Assembly (NCBI GenBank): GCA_002483145.1
Contig: DLHJ01000012.1
Location: 1 to 64,000, forward strand
Length of the DNA: 64,000 nt
Source: Cellvibrio sp. UBA7671
GTDB taxonomy: Bacteria; Pseudomonadota; Gammaproteobacteria; Pseudomonadales; Cellvibrionaceae
Direction of reading: 5' to 3'
Shown: positions 44,965 through 53,238 of the stretch, piece by piece
How the letters are laid out: each line of letters begins with the position of its first letter
How positions within the stretch are numbered: the first letter of the stretch is position 1
Translations under genes and position numbers: made by a program
Notes under the pieces: model-generated
The model's database searches: none
What the model saw: the letters and a program-made list of their open reading frames with translations, nothing else
What the model was told of the DNA's origin: nothing

Positions 44965-46716
44965 TTATATGTCGCGTGCACACCCTGTGCGGATTAATGA
45001 GAGGCGTGATGCTTGCAGCAGCACTAGCATCAGCAAGCCAAGGCAATACCATAAACTTGCTGCACCCCCACCACCTGAACCTGATCCGTTTGAATTTGAA
45101 ACACTGGTATTAGAACCACTGGTATTTGCAGTGCTGGATTTAGCACTACTTGATGAGGCGCTGGATGATTTTGGTTTGGGAGAAATAGTCAGCGTGACCG
45201 ATTTTTCGGCTTGGTAGCCTTCGTTGTCCGTCACATGTAATTTAAAAATAGCCAATAGAGGAGCTGTGCCCGTCAGTGCGGGGGCTTTAAATGATGCAAT
45301 GGCTTTATTGCTGTTTTCAATGACGATGTTGTTCGGCCCTGTCCATTGGTAGGTGGTGATACTACCTATGTTGTCTACCGAAGCAGACGCATCCAGCGTG
45401 ACCGTATCGCCTTCCAGAATAGTTTGCGGCACTGCGATATTAATTTTAGGCACATTGGGATCAAATACGTTGAAAGCGATTTCTCCACTGGTAGGTGTGG
45501 CAGCAAGTGATTCGCAGTAATGGGTAAAACGCGCGTGGAATTGCGTGAGCAGATCCCCTTCATTTTGAATGCTTAATACATTAAATGAACCATACGAAGC
45601 ATTGCAGCCAAAACCGTTCGCCGAAAAATCCAGCCCTGCCGTTGCACCTGCAAAACGCCGCGCATTTTCATAAAGACCCGGTTGCAGATTCTGATTTTCC
45701 GGTGGATTAATAGAGACACGATATTCAGGAGGTGCGGAAGTGCTCGTGCTTATGTCAGCCATTACACCCCAACTGCCGCCTACAGCGTTAATTAAATTGT
45801 TTTGGCCGATATACAGTTGCCAATTGGCGTCATTGGTTGGGAATTCGGTTCCCGTCACACTGCGAAAAAATGATTGTGGATCGCTTTTACTATCGACGTG
45901 AATACTGGTTTGAGCGGTTGCGCTATTGCCCGCTGTATTCGTCACCGTTAATTGCAGCAGAATATCGGCACCGCCCAAGGGCAGACTTTTTGGCAGGGTA
46001 ATTAATGCAGTCTCCTGGGTTGAATCGATAAATGTCACCGCTGGGCCAGATACCTGACTCCATTCATAACGAATAATTTCACCTTGCTGCGCGCGGGAGT
46101 TTTCGCCGCTTACCCGATATTGTTTGCCTTCAATTGCTTTTGGTTCAGGTAAAGAAATAGCGGCAAGCGGTTTGGAATCCTGTTTTGGGAAGTTGGAATT
46201 GATGCGCAATATGCCGCGTATTTGTGCTTGATTGCCGAGCACACAATACTGGGTAAAGTTAATGGCATACCGGGGTGGTTTTGCTGTTGGCTCAAATTCA
46301 TAAACAACGAATTCACCGGTATTCGATGAGCAGCCTCTGCCTGCGCCAATCAAATTGACATCCAATGCCGGTTCGATTTGACCTTGTAGCCAACCCGGAC
46401 CCTTGGTATTTAAATAGGGGCCAACCTGGAATTTTTTATCTGTGCCCGAGAAAAAGGTTAATTGAATGTTGTATTTATCTGCAGCGGGTGTGCTCCAGGT
46501 AAATCCACCCGATAATTGATTGGGCGCTGAATAAAATAACGCAAAATCACCATCATCGTCGCTGACATTTACATCTTTACCCTGAAACAGAAACTCACCC
46601 TCATCGGTATCTATTTCCAAAAACGTTGCTGCTGTCGTGGTAAGGCTAAATTGCGTAAGCAAAACAAACAGGCAAGTGGTAAAAGGTTTATAAGAAGCAT
46701 CTTTTAAAAGTGTCAT
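44965..46716 (-). CDS. Exported PKD/Ig-like surface protein with GlyGly-CTERM-like tail
   Basis: A 583-aa protein. It has a signal peptide (ending TTTAA), two regions of unknown fold that look duplicated (both near WLQGQIEP/GLYENAR-type segments with conserved Cys), and two PKD/cadherin-like Ig domains (for example LEGDTVTLDASASVDNIGS). A Ser/Asn/Gly linker follows. The tail is GGGG, a hydrophobic helix (LWYCLGLLMLVLLQ) and an Arg-containing end, which fits a rhombosortase-type GlyGly-CTERM signal for type II-secreted surface proteins. The ATG at 46716 is preferred to 46740 because the signal peptide starts there. Function unknown. Confidence 0.75.
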   Translation of the reverse strand: MTLLKDASYKPFTTCLFVLLTQFSLTTTAATFLEIDTDEGEFLFQGKDVNVSDDDGDFALFYSAPNQLSGGFTWSTPAADKYNIQLTFFSGTDKKFQVGPYLNTKGPGWLQGQIEPALDVNLIGAGRGCSSNTGEFVVYEFEPTAKPPRYAINFTQYCVLGNQAQIRGILRINSNFPKQDSKPLAAISLPEPKAIEGKQYRVSGENSRAQQGEIIRYEWSQVSGPAVTFIDSTQETALITLPKSLPLGGADILLQLTVTNTAGNSATAQTSIHVDSKSDPQSFFRSVTGTEFPTNDANWQLYIGQNNLINAVGGSWGVMADISTSTSAPPEYRVSINPPENQNLQPGLYENARRFAGATAGLDFSANGFGCNASYGSFNVLSIQNEGDLLTQFHARFTHYCESLAATPTSGEIAFNVFDPNVPKINIAVPQTILEGDTVTLDASASVDNIGSITTYQWTGPNNIVIENSNKAIASFKAPALTGTAPLLAIFKLHVTDNEGYQAEKSVTLTISPKPKSSSASSSSAKSSTANTSGSNTSVSNSNGSGSGGGGAASLWYCLGLLMLVLLQASRLSLIRTGCARDI

Positions 46717-46892
46717 GGGGAAATTTCCAAATAAGTACAACTGTCCAATAAAATGATTAACAGGGTAATGTTCTATAGTAAGACAACCAACATCACTATC
46801 ACCTCCGTTATTGTTGCAGGAATGCTTGATTGCATCTGCGATATATTCATCATCGTTTTCTAACCGTTTTCATTTGCGTGGATCTTGGCCAA

Positions 46893-46921
46893 AAAAAACG
46901 GCCCCCGAAGGAGCCGTTTTT
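46893..46921. terminator. Rho-independent terminator after the PEP-CTERM gene
   Basis: AAAACGGC pairs with GCCGTTTT around a CCCCGAAGGA apical part that forms extra pairs. It is flanked by A and T runs, 19 bp after the stop. Confidence 0.85.
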
Positions 46922-46939
46922 GGTAAATCTAAATCTGGT

Positions 46940-47557
46940 TTATTTGCGCGCTTGACGACGAGCAAAACCCAAACCGATCAAACCCAAAGCAAACATTGCC
47001 AAGGTAGCTGGCTCTGGAACATCCGCTTTGCTCAAGGAAATGTTGTCGAGCATGATGCCGATATTATCGCCACCAGCGTGGTTGAAAATGATGTTGTTTG
47101 CATTGTTACCCACTACGGTGAAGGTGCGGGTAATGGTTTGCCATGGTGCAGTAGGAACAAGACTGAATGATTCATTCAAAAATCCGCCTAATGCCAAGGT
47201 GAAGCTGTCAGCTCCGCCGCCGCGTTGGTTGCCGGAAATATCAAAGCTCAGGGTGTAAGTGCCCGCGCCGAGTGACAACAAAGAGCTGGTCAGTATGCCG
47301 GCATTACCGCTTGATCCGTCCAGATCCACACATTTGCCGCTACCACCGGCACAGGTGATACCCCAGCCGTTGCCATTTGCGACTACATCGACAGTACCGT
47401 TAGATACGGCCCAATTGCTGAAACCGGTGTAGTTGAGGCTGGAAACGCCTGCAGCTCCTGCTTCAGTATTAAAATCGTCTTCAAAAATAACGCCAGCATT
47501 AGCACCAAAGCTGATGAGGGTGGCGGCAAAAAAACTTACTACGTGCTTAGTGAACAT
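46940..47557 (-). CDS. PEP-CTERM sorting domain protein
   Basis: A 205-aa exported protein. It has a signal peptide (ending GANA), a jelly-roll-like central domain (EDDFN, TLSFDISGNQRGGG) and the C-terminal sorting signal VPEPATLAMFALGLIGLG followed by RRQARK. This tail is processed by an exosortase (EpsH/XrtA type) encoded elsewhere. AGGAA lies before the ATG at 47557. Such proteins are tied to exopolysaccharide production or floc formation. Confidence 0.9.
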   Translation of the reverse strand: MFTKHVVSFFAATLISFGANAGVIFEDDFNTEAGAAGVSSLNYTGFSNWAVSNGTVDVVANGNGWGITCAGGSGKCVDLDGSSGNAGILTSSLLSLGAGTYTLSFDISGNQRGGGADSFTLALGGFLNESFSLVPTAPWQTITRTFTVVGNNANNIIFNHAGGDNIGIMLDNISLSKADVPEPATLAMFALGLIGLGFARRQARK

Positions 47558-47703
47558 GTGTTTTCCTAACAAGATGAATATGACGCCATTCACATAGCAA
47601 TTTTGGCGCCAAATCACCAAGTTATTGAATTATAACAATTTCTCAAATCACAAAACGCTATACATGTTAAATTAATCGACACTTTCGATCGATTAATCGC
47701 GTT

Positions 47704-48609
47704 TTACGCAGGCAAACCATCAAAGATTAGCGAGCGATGTACTGCAAACCCTGCCAGCGCACCATCGCCAATCGCAAAGGTTACACTGCCCATCGCCCGG
47801 CCTAGATCACCACAGGCGTACACGCCGGGAATACTGGTTTGTTTGGATTCGTCAGTTTTTACATAAAAGCCGACCGGGCTTTCGGCCAGCTCGCAGCCCA
47901 GATCATAGGCGATGGGGCTGGCGGGTTTGGTGAGTGACGCTACGAATAACCCGGCTAGCTCGACCAATCGACCATTGGCGAGTTTCACAATGGCGGATTG
48001 CTCGCCAGCAATTTCGCTCACGGCTTCGGTTTCGATACGCACATTGCGCGCGGCCAATTGTTGTTGGTGCAACTCACTCGGCGTAAAACAATTATTGGTG
48101 AACAAGGTGGTTGGACCCCAATCGGGAATCAACAGCGCTTGGTGTACCGAGGCTTCACTAACGGCGAGCACGCCGAGCGAGCCCTGGTCCAGTTCGTAAC
48201 CGTGGCAATAAGGACAGTGAAAAACGGTTTTGCCCCAGCGCTCTTGCAGGCCGGTAATGGCGGGCAAATGGTCGCTTACGCCGGTAGCGAGCAATAATCG
48301 TTTGGCGCTCAGGGTTTGATTATCGCCAGTGATAACCCTAAATAAATTGCCGGTTTTTTCTGCCGACTCAACCCTGCCTTCAATCCAGGTGAGGTTGGGA
48401 TACAGCAGCAGCTGGGCTTTTGCTTCTGCAGCGATTTGCGCAGGCGGCTTTCCATCCTGCCCCAATACGCCATGCGAATGTTCGGCAAAACGGTTGCGGC
48501 GAATACCCGCATCAATCACCGCGACATTGCGCCGCCCGCGCGCCAATTGCAGTGCGCCCGCCATACCGGCATAACTGCCGCCAATCACAATCACGTCGAA
48601 AATTTGCAT
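47704..48609 (-). CDS. Thioredoxin reductase-like FAD/NAD(P) oxidoreductase
   Basis: A 301-aa flavoprotein with FAD motif VIGGSYAGMAG, redox-active CPYC in HCPYCHGYE, and a C-terminal FAD motif VYACGDLGRAMGSV. It resembles small TrxR-like enzymes of the gliotoxin/holomycin reductase type; it may act on low-molecular disulphides rather than thioredoxin. It is translationally linked to the Rrf2 gene (3 nt gap), which presumably controls it. Confidence 0.9.
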   Translation of the reverse strand: MQIFDVIVIGGSYAGMAGALQLARGRRNVAVIDAGIRRNRFAEHSHGVLGQDGKPPAQIAAEAKAQLLLYPNLTWIEGRVESAEKTGNLFRVITGDNQTLSAKRLLLATGVSDHLPAITGLQERWGKTVFHCPYCHGYELDQGSLGVLAVSEASVHQALLIPDWGPTTLFTNNCFTPSELHQQQLAARNVRIETEAVSEIAGEQSAIVKLANGRLVELAGLFVASLTKPASPIAYDLGCELAESPVGFYVKTDESKQTSIPGVYACGDLGRAMGSVTFAIGDGALAGFAVHRSLIFDGLPA

Positions 48610-48612
48610 GTG

Positions 48613-49083
48613 TTATTCCCCCGAAAAAATGGAATGTTCGTGGTTGCCGGTGAACCCGTGGGCCTGTTTGCGCTGGTGGAAATCGGCGCTGAGTTGCGCG
48701 AGGGTCACGCTGCGGAAGCGTTCCAGCAGCAGGTTTTCAGCTTCGTGAAAGGCCTGGTTGAGCGCGTTGTTCACCGCTTCTTCCACCAGACAACCGGGTG
48801 CCTCGGTGCGGTTGCCCATGGCGAGCAAGGTGGGTTTATCCAGTGCGAGGTAAATATCATGCAGGGTGATGGTTTCCAGTTCGCGACAAATCTGCCAGCC
48901 GCCACCGTGGCCTTTGGCGGAACAGACGAGCTGGTGCTCACGCAAACCGGCGAGCACACGGCGAATCACCACCGGGTTGGTTTTCATCATGTTGGCCAAG
49001 GCTTCCGATGTCATGGGGACATTGGTTTCGGCCATATGCAGGAGGACGTGGAGCACGCCCGACAGTCGGGAATCGCGTTTCAT
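48613..49083 (-). CDS. Rrf2 family transcriptional regulator
   Basis: A 156-aa winged-helix regulator (LSGVLHVLLHMAE, MTSEALANMMKTNPVVIRRVLAGL, GHGGGW). One cysteine, in LVCSAKG, lies within the HTH region and one in APGCLVEE; there is no IscR-like Cys trio, so it is more likely a thiol- or ligand-sensing member. The ATG at 49083 is chosen. Its operator candidate lies just upstream (49093-49125). Confidence 0.9.
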   Translation of the reverse strand: MKRDSRLSGVLHVLLHMAETNVPMTSEALANMMKTNPVVIRRVLAGLREHQLVCSAKGHGGGWQICRELETITLHDIYLALDKPTLLAMGNRTEAPGCLVEEAVNNALNQAFHEAENLLLERFRSVTLAQLSADFHQRKQAHGFTGNHEHSIFSGE

Positions 49084-49092
49084 AAGCAGCAC

Positions 49093-49125
49093 CTTTTCAC
49101 GTAATACTATTTGTTACGTGAAAAG
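49093..49125. promoter_or_regulatory. Rrf2 operator candidate (perfect 12-bp dyad)
   Basis: CTTTTCACGTAA and TTACGTGAAAAG separated by 9 nt. It starts 9 bp upstream of the Rrf2 start codon, in the position for an autoregulatory site. Confidence 0.65.
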
Positions 49126-49198
49126 ATACTGCATGCTTTTAACTTATGCAACTTTTAATGTTACTTGATCGATTGTTGCGTGATTTCACCGGAGATTA

Positions 49199-49735
49199 TT
49201 AGCCTGCCAAACGCTGCGCATATTCCTGTTCCAGACGTGTATGCACCTTCCAGAATCCTTCCGGAGTTTTGCCCTCCAGTCGATCGCGCAAGATATTGAG
49301 ATGGGTATGCCAGCCACCGGCGACACTTAAGCGCTCGTCGGGATTATTCAAGCGGCGATGGGTGACGGTGAGTTTTACCTGATCCTTGATCTGTGCGAGT
49401 TCAAAACTCACTTCCGATTCACCCTCAGATCCGGCATTCCATAAATAGCTGAGTAAGCGCAACGGCTCGCAAGCGGTGACTTTACCGAGCATGGGTACAT
49501 CACCCGCGCAGTTGGAATATTTGGGTGGTGGAATATCGTGTTCGGGTGACAACTCGGAATTGCGGAAAGTGTGCTCCACTTTGCCGCCGATCTTTTGTTC
49601 GACGCTCCCCTCAGCTAGCCAGGTGGAGCGTTTGTCGGAATCGGTCAGATATTGCCAGACCCGTTCAATCGGGCCGGGCAACATGCGTTCAATGCGCAGG
49701 GTATCCGGTGCAGTTAATACGCCGTAGTCATTCAT
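49199..49735 (-). CDS. SRPBCC (AHSA1-type) domain protein
   Basis: A 178-aa protein with a START-like ligand-binding fold. Patterns are ERMLPGPIERVWQYLTDSDKRSTWL and a C-terminal GGWHTHLNILRDRLEG. AAGGAG precedes the ATG. It follows the ArsR gene by 69 bp; ArsR-SRPBCC pairs are common and usually under the control of the ArsR protein. Ligand unknown. Confidence 0.88.
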   Translation of the reverse strand: MNDYGVLTAPDTLRIERMLPGPIERVWQYLTDSDKRSTWLAEGSVEQKIGGKVEHTFRNSELSPEHDIPPPKYSNCAGDVPMLGKVTACEPLRLLSYLWNAGSEGESEVSFELAQIKDQVKLTVTHRRLNNPDERLSVAGGWHTHLNILRDRLEGKTPEGFWKVHTRLEQEYAQRLAG

Positions 49736-49804
49736 CTCAAACTCCTTTGGCCAGTGGCCTGTTGTGGACGATCAAGGGTCTGACTCGGAGAGCGGTGACC
49801 CGGT

Positions 49805-50155
49805 TTAATCCTTGCTGTTGCGCGTTTGATCCTCTGCGATCAACACAGCGGTCAGTGCATCCAGCCGTTGGTTCCAGAACTGTTCATAGTGGCGCAGCCA
49901 TTCAATGCCACCGTGCATGGGGCGGGTGTCGAGTTGGCAGGTATGGTTGCGCCCCTGAATATTGCGCACTACTAAACCCGCACCTTCCAATACTTTGATG
50001 TGTTTGGAAACCGCTGCGAGCGTCATATCAAACGGCGCAGCCAGTTCGCTAATGCCGCAGGGCGCCTGTGCCAGCCGCGCGACCATCGCCCGCCGCGTAG
50101 GGTCGGCAAGGGCATGGAATACGGCATCAAGTTGTTCGCTTTGATTGTTTACCAT
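49805..50155 (-). CDS. ArsR-type HTH regulator
   Basis: A 116-aa winged helix protein (FHALADPTRRAMVARLA, MTLAAVSKHIKVLEGAGLV). No metal-binding Cys cluster is seen, so it belongs to the non-metal ArsR group that pairs with SRPBCC genes. The ATG at 50155 lies inside the first of two palindromes. AGGAG is 13 nt upstream of it, somewhat far. Confidence 0.85.
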   Translation of the reverse strand: MVNNQSEQLDAVFHALADPTRRAMVARLAQAPCGISELAAPFDMTLAAVSKHIKVLEGAGLVVRNIQGRNHTCQLDTRPMHGGIEWLRHYEQFWNQRLDALTAVLIAEDQTRNSKD

Positions 50156-50202
50156 ATGGTTAAGTATTCTCCTGAACAAAGCCATTGTCAACCATTTGGT
50201 TG
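50151..50202. promoter_or_regulatory. Two palindromes, ArsR operator candidates
   Basis: ACCATATGGT (50151-50160) and CAACCATTTGGTTG (50189-50202) share the ACCA..TGGT core. Their centres are 40 bp apart, about four helical turns. Confidence 0.55.
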
Positions 50203-50364
50203 AATAATTTTACGCAAGCTGATTTTAACACCGGCAGTTGGTATGAATCAGGGTGGTTAGATGAGGAAGGGGAGACTAGTGCCCGTAATCTGCAGCGGGA
50301 AGAATTGGATGCCTTGGCCGCCCGGATTTATAAAGTGGCGGCCAATGTTCAGGTTTGGAAAATG

Positions 50365-51234
50365 TTACTCGATGTTTTGCACCTGCTCCCGCATCTGCTC
50401 AATCAACACCTTCAATTCCACCGCCGCTTGCGTCGTCTCGCTTACAATCGATTTTGATGAAAGGGTATTGGCTTCGCGATTTAATTCCTGCATTAAAAAA
50501 TCCAGGCGACGGCCGAGGGAGTCGGTTTGTTTTAGGCTACGTTTGACTTCAATGACGTGCGTGTCTAGGCGGTCGAGTTCTTCATCGACATCGGCTTTTT
50601 GCGCGAGCAATACAATTTCCTGCTCCAGGCGTTCGGGCTCCAAATCCACTTGCAGTGCGGCGAGCTTGGTGTGCAATTTTTCGCGCTGCGCCGCGAGGAT
50701 TTCCGGCATGCGTGCACGCACATTAACAACCTGTGCCGAAACGCTATCCAAGCGGTTAATAATTAATTGTTGCAGCTCTGCGCCCTCGCGCGAGCGGTGT
50801 TCGATCAAACCTTCGAGTGCGAGATCAAACAATTCGAGCGCGGCTTTGTGCATTTGCTCGCGATCCAATTCCTGTTTTTGGATTACACCTGGCCAGCGCA
50901 AGATATCCAATGCATTCACGGGGGCAGCGACGGCGCCGAGTAGGCTATTAATTTGTTGTGCGGCTTTGGTTAATTGCGCGATCTTGTTGAGGTTGATGCC
51001 CAAATCAGACTCACCTTCCTGCTCCCACTGCACGCTCAGGCTAGCTTCAACTTTTCCGCGCTGCAGGGCTTTGCGCATGGCATCGCGCAGGTGGGGTTCA
51101 ATTTCACGGAAATCTTCCGTCAGGCGGAAGCTGGGTTCAAGGTAGCGGTGATTCACACTGCGGATTTCCCATACCAGCGTACCCCAGGGGAGTTTGGCTT
51201 CACGGCGGGCAAATCCAGTCATACTACGTGGCAT
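50365..51234 (-). CDS. yicC: YicC family endoribonuclease
   Basis: A 289-aa protein starting MPRSMTGFARRE, with VNHRYLEPSFR near the N-terminus and a C-terminal LDFLMQELNREANTLSSKS motif, both family signatures. AGGAG sits 6 nt before the ATG. E. coli YicC has been linked to sRNA degradation. It is divergent from rph, the usual arrangement in gammaproteobacteria. Confidence 0.95.
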   Translation of the reverse strand: MPRSMTGFARREAKLPWGTLVWEIRSVNHRYLEPSFRLTEDFREIEPHLRDAMRKALQRGKVEASLSVQWEQEGESDLGINLNKIAQLTKAAQQINSLLGAVAAPVNALDILRWPGVIQKQELDREQMHKAALELFDLALEGLIEHRSREGAELQQLIINRLDSVSAQVVNVRARMPEILAAQREKLHTKLAALQVDLEPERLEQEIVLLAQKADVDEELDRLDTHVIEVKRSLKQTDSLGRRLDFLMQELNREANTLSSKSIVSETTQAAVELKVLIEQMREQVQNIE

Positions 51235-51402
51235 AAGGGCTCCTGGAACTAAGTCGTTCTATGCAAGGTGGATACTGCGCGGGGCGGTTACTTCTACGGG
51301 CGAGAGCTGGTAGAGTTCACCGGCAACTTAACAATCATCAACAGATGGGGGATGGTATCACACCTTCCCATAGATCCATTTCAAGTAGTAAGGATTCCTT
51401 TT

Positions 51403-52131
51403 ATGCAACGTCCTAGTGGCCGCACACCCGACCAATTACGCCCCATTCGCATCACCCGCCGCTATACCAAACACGCCGAAGGCTCGGTTCTAGTGGAGTT
51501 TGGCGACACCAAAGTGATCTGCACCGCGAGCGTGGTCAATTCAGTTCCACCTTTCTTACGTGGTCAAGGGCAAGGTTGGCTCACCGCCGAGTACGGCATG
51601 TTGCCACGCTCTACTGGTACGCGTATGGATCGCGAAGCAGCGCGCGGTAAACAACAGGGCCGCACGGTAGAAATCCAGCGCTTGATTGGTCGCTCGTTAC
51701 GCGCCGCCATCGATTTAACCGCACTCGGTGAAAACACCATACATATCGATTGTGACGTTATTCAGGCCGACGGTGGCACCCGCACGGCCTCCATCACCGG
51801 TGCATGGGTTGCACTTGCCGATGCTGTCGCCCATTTGAAATCCACTGGCAAAGTCGCCGGTGAACCAATCAAACGTGCTATTGCTTCTATTTCAGTCGGT
51901 ATCTATCAAGGCGTTCCTGTGTTGGACTTGGATTATCCTGAGGACTCCGCAGCAGACACTGATATGAACGTAGTCCTGGGTGATGACGGTGGCATTATCG
52001 AAATTCAAGGTACAGCGGAAGCCGAGCCGTTCAGCGAAGCGGAATTTGCGGCCATGTTGAGTCTGGCTAAAAAAGGGATTGCGCAATTGCATGAGTTACA
52101 GCAGAAAGCATTAGCCAGCAATGAGAAATAA
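51403..52131 (+). CDS. rph: RNase PH
   Basis: A 242-aa phosphorolytic 3'-5' exoribonuclease that trims tRNA 3' ends. It begins [15 protein letters not shown] and has [20 protein letters not shown] and the [18 protein letters not shown] segment. The ATG at 51403 matches the family start; the frame is open 45 codons further upstream without support. It overlaps dgkA by 11 nt. Confidence 0.96.
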   Translation: MQRPSGRTPDQLRPIRITRRYTKHAEGSVLVEFGDTKVICTASVVNSVPPFLRGQGQGWLTAEYGMLPRSTGTRMDREAARGKQQGRTVEIQRLIGRSLRAAIDLTALGENTIHIDCDVIQADGGTRTASITGAWVALADAVAHLKSTGKVAGEPIKRAIASISVGIYQGVPVLDLDYPEDSAADTDMNVVLGDDGGIIEIQGTAEAEPFSEAEFAAMLSLAKKGIAQLHELQQKALASNEK

Positions 52132-52504
52132 GTTTCTCAATACCGGGCAGCCAGGTTTTCATCCACTGAGAAAGATTGGTGTAGTTCTGCGTGGGCTCAA
52201 ATTCGCAGTAGTTACTGATTTCTCTGTCGCCTATAAGCTGGTGCTGTCCTTGTTTATGTTGATAGCCTGTATTGCGTTTCGTGATTGGATTGATGTGGCG
52301 GCGGTGTTAATTGCTACCGCATTGATGTTGGTCGCGGAGATATTTAATACCGCAATCGAAGCCCTCTGTGATTTTGTCGAGGCTAGCAATAATCATCGGA
52401 TAGGAATCATTAAGGATATTGCGGCGGCGGGCGTCGGCATAAGCATTTTTCTGTGGATATTGATTATGGTTGGTGAGGCTTACGCGCTGCTGCACCACTT
52501 TTAA
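52121..52504 (+). CDS. dgkA: Diacylglycerol kinase DgkA
   Basis: A 127-aa inner membrane kinase with three hydrophobic helices and the catalytic segment [15 protein letters not shown], then KDIAAAGVG. It recycles diacylglycerol to phosphatidic acid. Its start overlaps the end of rph, implying co-transcription. Confidence 0.92.
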   Translation: MRNKFLNTGQPGFHPLRKIGVVLRGLKFAVVTDFSVAYKLVLSLFMLIACIAFRDWIDVAAVLIATALMLVAEIFNTAIEALCDFVEASNNHRIGIIKDIAAAGVGISIFLWILIMVGEAYALLHHF

Positions 52505-52550
52505 AAACCCGTCAGTCTTAGAGAATGAGTGCTGTTGGAGGATCACAGAT

Positions 52551-53027
52551 ATGAAAGAGCAGAATGAACAAAAGCTGTTAAACGTGATGGATCGCATCAT
52601 TCATAACTGCGCACTGGTCATAGCTTTCATCATGGTGCTGGTCATCATTTGGGGTGTGGCAGATATTCTTTATGTGCTTTATCACCGTTTGATCGCACCG
52701 CCAGTAATGCTGCTTGAGATAAAAGATATCTTTGCAACCTTTGGTGCGTTTATGGCCGTATTGATTGCAATCGAGATTTACCACAACTTGATTCTCTATA
52801 CCAAGGGTGATCACAATCCACGTTTAGCTGTTGAAATTGTTCTTGCCACTGCACTCATGGCAGCAGCGCGAAAAGTGATTATTTTTGATTTTAACGAAAT
52901 GGAAGCTGCCTATATTTATGCGACTGCGGCGGTCATTCTTGCTCTGGGGCTTGCGTATTATTTGATAGTAATATTGCCAAACAGGGCCAGCAGGATTATA
53001 GCGGAAGAGTCGAACCGACCTGAGTGA
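52551..53027 (+). CDS. PsiE family membrane protein
   Basis: A 158-aa protein with four transmembrane helices and the family motif EIYHNLILY ... LMAAARKVIIFD. GGAGG lies about 10 nt before the ATG. The PsiE domain occurs in phosphate-starvation-induced proteins; no Pho box was recognised here. Function unknown. Confidence 0.85.
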   Translation: MKEQNEQKLLNVMDRIIHNCALVIAFIMVLVIIWGVADILYVLYHRLIAPPVMLLEIKDIFATFGAFMAVLIAIEIYHNLILYTKGDHNPRLAVEIVLATALMAAARKVIIFDFNEMEAAYIYATAAVILALGLAYYLIVILPNRASRIIAEESNRPE

Positions 53028-53238
53028 GGTCAATATCGTATTGGTATTTATCCAGGGCGCATGGATGTGAAAACATGCGCCCTTGCGTATACCCACTCGG
53101 ATCGGCATGCTCATCCGAAACGGGTGTGCTAGCATTTGCACCCGGCAGCCACCGCGGTTAATCACCATTCTGCCTCTTGTATCCCGAATAAATTCTTTGT
53201 TTTCTCAGCTTGTTGATTCCTTATGGAAGGGGTTTTGT

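Noticed and set aside
50185-51145. Long plus-strand ORFs opposite yicC
   Set aside because: Ser/Arg-rich shadows of the yicC coding strand with no recognisable domain.
51268-51402. Upstream extension of the RNase PH frame
   Set aside because: The family start MQRPSGR is at 51403 with AAGGA upstream; the extension is not conserved in known RNase PH.
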